Origin: Jatrophihabitans sp.
Lineage (GTDB): Bacteria; Actinomycetota; Actinomycetes; Mycobacteriales; Jatrophihabitantaceae
NCBI GenBank assembly: GCA_025966255.1
Contig: JAOPVG010000310.1
Location: forward strand, 1-8,295
Direction: 5' to 3'
Length of the DNA stretch: 8,295 nt
The position numbers and the translations under genes were made by a program. Of this stretch, positions 5,650 to 8,295 are shown in pieces; positions within the stretch are counted from its first letter, which is position 1, and each line of letters begins with the position of its first letter. Under the pieces are notes generated by a model. That model was not told the DNA's origin, did not search any database, and was given only the letters and a program-made list of their open reading frames with translations.

Positions 5650-6918
5650 TTAATCCGGCATTGGCAGCGACTTTGCGCTGCCGAACAGGCGCCAGGCCCG
5701 CACGGCGACAACGACCAGCGACAAGGCGCTCGGGTCGGTGAACGACAGGCGCAACTCGCTCTGCAGCCGCTGCAACCGATACCGCACCGTGTTCGGATGG
5801 CAGTGCAACTCGACGCTCGAGACCTTCGTCGAGCCGCCGCTGCGGATCCAGCTGTCGAGGGTGTCCAGGAGCATGGCGCGTTCCGTCGCGGGGAGCCGCA
5901 GCACCGGCCGCAGCACGCGAGCGGCGATGTCCACCGACTCATCGGGTGCCGCGGCGACGAGCATCGCCAGCGGTGCGTCCTCGAACGAGGCCACCCACGA
6001 CTCGCCGGTCGCCACGCTGGCCCGGGCGACGTGCGCGAGCCGCAGCGCCCTTGGTGTGTTCTCCAGTCCGGTGAAGGTCGGGCTCACGCCCACCCTCGCT
6101 CGGGCGTGCGCCGCCAGCACCTGCACGACGTCGAATACCCGATCCCCCGTCCCGATGGAGGCGATGCCGAGCTCGTAGGAGGAGTTGTGCCGCCACACGG
6201 ATCCGACCCGGCGGTCGGCGAGCGCCCGCTCGTAGCCCGGCAGCAGCGATCCGAGGTCACCGCTCTCGGCCGCGATGACGACGTAGACGCCGTCGTGCGG
6301 CATGTCGAGCACCTGCGCGACGTCCCACATGGCCCGCTCGTTGACCACGCCGCCGGAGAACAGCGTGTCGAGCAGCGTTGCTCGCCGCGCTCGCTGCGAC
6401 CGGACGAGTTCGGTGGTGGCTTCACGGTAGGCGGCCGTGACCGCTTCGAGGTACTCGTCGATCAGGAACCAGAACGAGGTGGCCGTCGCGATCAGCGCGC
6501 GCAGTTCCGGCTCGCCCGATCCGGACGCCACATCGAGCAGCAGATCCCAGAGCGCGGAGAAACCGATTCGGAACGCCCGCAGCACTTCGGGCAATGGAGC
6601 GCCCTGCTGCGCGCGGCGCGTCCCCGTGACCCGCGCCTGCCCGAGGTCGATCGATCCCGGGTCGGTGAGCGCAGTGATCATCGTCCGCAGATTGGCCTCG
6701 ACCGACGTCTCGAGGTCCGGGCGCGGGACCGTCGTACCGAGGCCGTAGACGCGCATCTGGGCGCAGATCTCGTCAGTGACTCCGCGGCACAGCTCTGGTA
6801 GCCGGGCTGCGGCCTTGTCGGCCAGATCGATGAGCACGGGATCGCTCGGCACCGTCCGCCGACCCGAACCGGCGGCGACACGATCACGCTCGCTGGTCAC
6901 CGAAGATGATGGTGCCAC
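5650..6918 (-). CDS. PucR/CdaR-family transcriptional regulator
   Basis: A 422-residue cytoplasmic regulator. Residues 25-180 form an all-helical domain of the RsbRD_N type, about 190-310 a GGDEF-like CdaR domain (KRATLL-like RRATLLDTLFSG followed by VYVVIAAE), and 345-415 the C-terminal PucR helix-turn-helix with the diagnostic HCHPNTVRYRLQRLQ at 372-386. Family members sense metabolites and usually activate nearby catabolic genes. The start is the GTG at 6918, 20 nt after the alcohol dehydrogenase stop, but no good ribosome binding site precedes it; the GTG at codon 23 (MPSDPVLIDLA) is a possible alternative. It is on the same strand as, and directly upstream of, the molybdenum hydroxylase operon, which makes that operon its likely target (inference). 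It may be co-transcribed with the dehydrogenase. Confidence 0.95.
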   Translation of the reverse strand: MAPSSSVTSERDRVAAGSGRRTVPSDPVLIDLADKAAARLPELCRGVTDEICAQMRVYGLGTTVPRPDLETSVEANLRTMITALTDPGSIDLGQARVTGTRRAQQGAPLPEVLRAFRIGFSALWDLLLDVASGSGEPELRALIATATSFWFLIDEYLEAVTAAYREATTELVRSQRARRATLLDTLFSGGVVNERAMWDVAQVLDMPHDGVYVVIAAESGDLGSLLPGYERALADRRVGSVWRHNSSYELGIASIGTGDRVFDVVQVLAAHARARVGVSPTFTGLENTPRALRLAHVARASVATGESWVASFEDAPLAMLVAAAPDESVDIAARVLRPVLRLPATERAMLLDTLDSWIRSGGSTKVSSVELHCHPNTVRYRLQRLQSELRLSFTDPSALSLVVVAVRAWRLFGSAKSLPMPD

Positions 6919-6938
6919 CGCTGCGTCGGAAGCGCTCG

Positions 6939-8000
6939 TCAGACTGATCGCAGCGTGGACATGTCGATGACGTAGCGGAAATCCGGGTCACCGGCGGCGA
7001 GGCGATCGTAGGCGTCGTTGATGCCGTCCACGCCGATGACCTGGACGTCGACGGACAGGCCGTGCTCGGCGCAGAAGTCGAGCACTTCCTGCGTTTCGGG
7101 GATGCCGCCGATCATCGATCCGGTGACGCTGATCCGATTGCCGGCCAGTAAACCGCCGTGCACCGGTTCGGTGAGGGGCTCGAGCGCGCCCAGCACCACG
7201 TACGCGCCGTCGCGCTTGAGCAGACCGAGGTAGGGCATCAGGTCGTGGCGGCTCGGGACGGTACTGAGCACGAGGTCGAGGGAGCGGGCGGCGCGGGCCA
7301 GCTCCACGCGCTTGGTCGAGACCAGGACATGGTCGGCGCCGGCCTTGATCGCGTCGTCGGCCTTGCCGTCCGAGCGGGTGATCACGGTGACCTCGGCGCC
7401 GAGCGCCTTGGCCAGCTTGACGCCCACGCTGCCCAGGCCGCCGAAGCCGGCCACGCCGACCTTCGACCCCGGGCCGACGCCGTGATGGCGCAGCGGCGAG
7501 TACATGGTGATGCCCGCACACAGAATCGGCGCCGCGGCCGCGGCGTCCATACCTTCGGGTATGGCGACGACGAAACCCTCGGTGACGACGATGGACCCCG
7601 AGTACCCGCCGAGGGTGCGCGGGGCGGTGCTGTGGGCGTCGCGACTGTTGTAGGTCATGGTCGAGCCCTTGCGGCAGTAGTTCTGCAGCCCGTCGCGGCA
7701 CTCGGCGCACTCGCCGCAGGAATCGATCATGCAGCCCACGCCGACGAGGTCGCCGACCGAATGCCGGGTGACGTCCGAACCGATTTCGGCGACCCGGCCG
7801 ACGATCTCGTGCCCGGGCACGCAGGGGTAGGCGGTGCCCTTCCAGTCGCCGCGCACGGTGTGGAGGTCGGAGTGGCAGATGCCGCAGTAGGTGATGTCGA
7901 TGCGGACGTCCTGCGCTCCGACGTCCCGGCGTGGGATCTCGATCGGCGCAAGTGGCGAGGTGGCGTCGGTGGCCGCCCAGGCGGTCGTGGTCGGGGTCAC
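6939..8000 (-). CDS. Zinc-dependent alcohol/aldehyde dehydrogenase, AdhC/YahK type
   Basis: A 353-residue medium-chain dehydrogenase that interconverts alcohols and aldehydes, probably with NADP(H). The GTG at 8000 has GGAG at 8008-8005 and overlaps the rdgB stop as GTGA. Catalytic zinc ligands are Cys42 (GICHSD), His64-Glu65 (GHE) and Cys161 (PILCAG). The structural zinc site is complete: Cys95, Cys98, Cys101 and Cys109. The Rossmann motif GFGGLG is at residues 185-190, and the following TRSDGK (208-213) resembles the loop of NADP-dependent cinnamyl-alcohol-dehydrogenase-like members, which tend to work as aldehyde reductases in vivo. It is followed after 20 nt by the PucR-type regulator. 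Whether it acts in one pathway with the downstream molybdenum hydroxylase is unproven. Confidence 0.96.
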   Translation of the reverse strand: MTPTTTAWAATDATSPLAPIEIPRRDVGAQDVRIDITYCGICHSDLHTVRGDWKGTAYPCVPGHEIVGRVAEIGSDVTRHSVGDLVGVGCMIDSCGECAECRDGLQNYCRKGSTMTYNSRDAHSTAPRTLGGYSGSIVVTEGFVVAIPEGMDAAAAAPILCAGITMYSPLRHHGVGPGSKVGVAGFGGLGSVGVKLAKALGAEVTVITRSDGKADDAIKAGADHVLVSTKRVELARAARSLDLVLSTVPSRHDLMPYLGLLKRDGAYVVLGALEPLTEPVHGGLLAGNRISVTGSMIGGIPETQEVLDFCAEHGLSVDVQVIGVDGINDAYDRLAAGDPDFRYVIDMSTLRSV

Positions 8001-8295
8001 GCGTCTCCAGATGTGTCGGTGGGCTGGTCGGCGAGCTTGTGGGCCAGCTTGCGGAGCGACTGACCGCGGTGGCTGATGGCGTCCTTCGTCTCCGGGTCGA
8101 GTTCGCCGCTGGTGCGGGTGTGTCCGTCCGGCACGAAGATGGGGTCGTAGCCGAAGCCGTTCGAGCCGCGCGGCTCGCGGATGAGGTGGCCCGGCATGTG
8201 GCCATCGGTGAGGATCTCCGTGCCGTCTGCGGCGACGTAGGCGACCGCGCACACGAAGGCCGCACCGAGTCGCTCGTCGGGGACGTCGGCCAGTT
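7997..8295 (-). CDS. rdgB: RdgB/HAM1 non-canonical purine NTP pyrophosphatase, 3' part
   Basis: The C-terminal 98 or so residues of a house-cleaning enzyme that hydrolyses dITP, dXTP/XTP and ITP to monophosphates, keeping deaminated purines out of DNA and RNA. The start lies beyond the right edge. Visible family motifs are ERLGAAFVCAVAYV, SNGFGYDPIFVPDG (purine-binding FGYDP motif) and the C-terminal SHRGQSLRKL, in the usual order and spacing. The catalytic Asp motif is outside the window. Its TGA overlaps the GTG of the alcohol dehydrogenase by 4 nt, so the two are probably translationally coupled. The reading frame is intact up to the edge. Confidence 0.94.
   Translation of the reverse strand, partial: LADVPDERLGAAFVCAVAYVAADGTEILTDGHMPGHLIREPRGSNGFGYDPIFVPDGHTRTSGELDPETKDAISHRGQSLRKLAHKLADQPTDTSGDA

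Noticed and set aside
8001..8252. Upstream extension of the dehydrogenase frame into rdgB
   Set aside because: The extension is Arg/His-rich and overlaps the RdgB motifs; the GTG at 8000 with its GGAG and overlap with the rdgB stop explains the start.
6988..8265. 425-codon minus-strand frame over the alcohol dehydrogenase and rdgB
   Set aside because: Arg-rich shadow frame; the zinc and Rossmann motifs of the dehydrogenase are in the frame ending at 6939.
1..8295. CRISPR arrays, tRNA or rRNA genes, insertion sequences
   Set aside because: No regularly spaced repeats, tRNA-like cloverleaf, rRNA segments or transposase-like proteins were seen.

Overview
The window is high-GC, tightly packed DNA. 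GTG starts are common, genes overlap by 4 nt, and the annotated proteins are typical of Actinomycetota (RsbRD_N/PucR-type regulator, DUF6766 protein, AdhC-like dehydrogenase). I cannot name the genus from the sequence alone. All genes lie on the minus strand except one transglutaminase-like gene.

Reading from the right edge along the minus strand: the 3' part of rdgB (house-cleaning NTP pyrophosphatase) overlaps by 4 nt a zinc-dependent, AdhC/YahK-like alcohol dehydrogenase. After 20 nt comes a PucR/CdaR-family regulator. A 311-nt gap follows that is clearly less GC-rich than the genes and holds three separate perfect inverted repeats. It leads into a two-gene operon for a molybdenum hydroxylase of the isoquinoline 1-oxidoreductase (IorAB) type: a large Mo-pterin subunit with a Tat signal, then a small subunit with two [2Fe-2S] motifs.

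The Mo-hydroxylase operon converges, across 30 nt, on a plus-strand transglutaminase-like protein with a complete Cys-His-Asp triad. Divergent from that gene is a compact minus-strand trio: a small lipoprotein, a 27-residue single-pass membrane miniprotein (1-nt gap), and a DUF6766 membrane protein (ATGA overlap) that is visibly an internal tandem duplication. At the left edge is the 5' end of a small protein with a CPxCG zinc-ribbon-like motif.

My main inference is that the regulator, the operator-like palindromes and the periplasmic Mo-hydroxylase form a substrate-induced oxidation module, perhaps for an aldehyde or N-heterocycle, with the alcohol dehydrogenase acting on a related metabolite. 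The substrate cannot be read from sequence. The two least explained elements are the palindrome cluster at 5365-5640 and the lipoprotein/miniprotein/DUF6766 trio.
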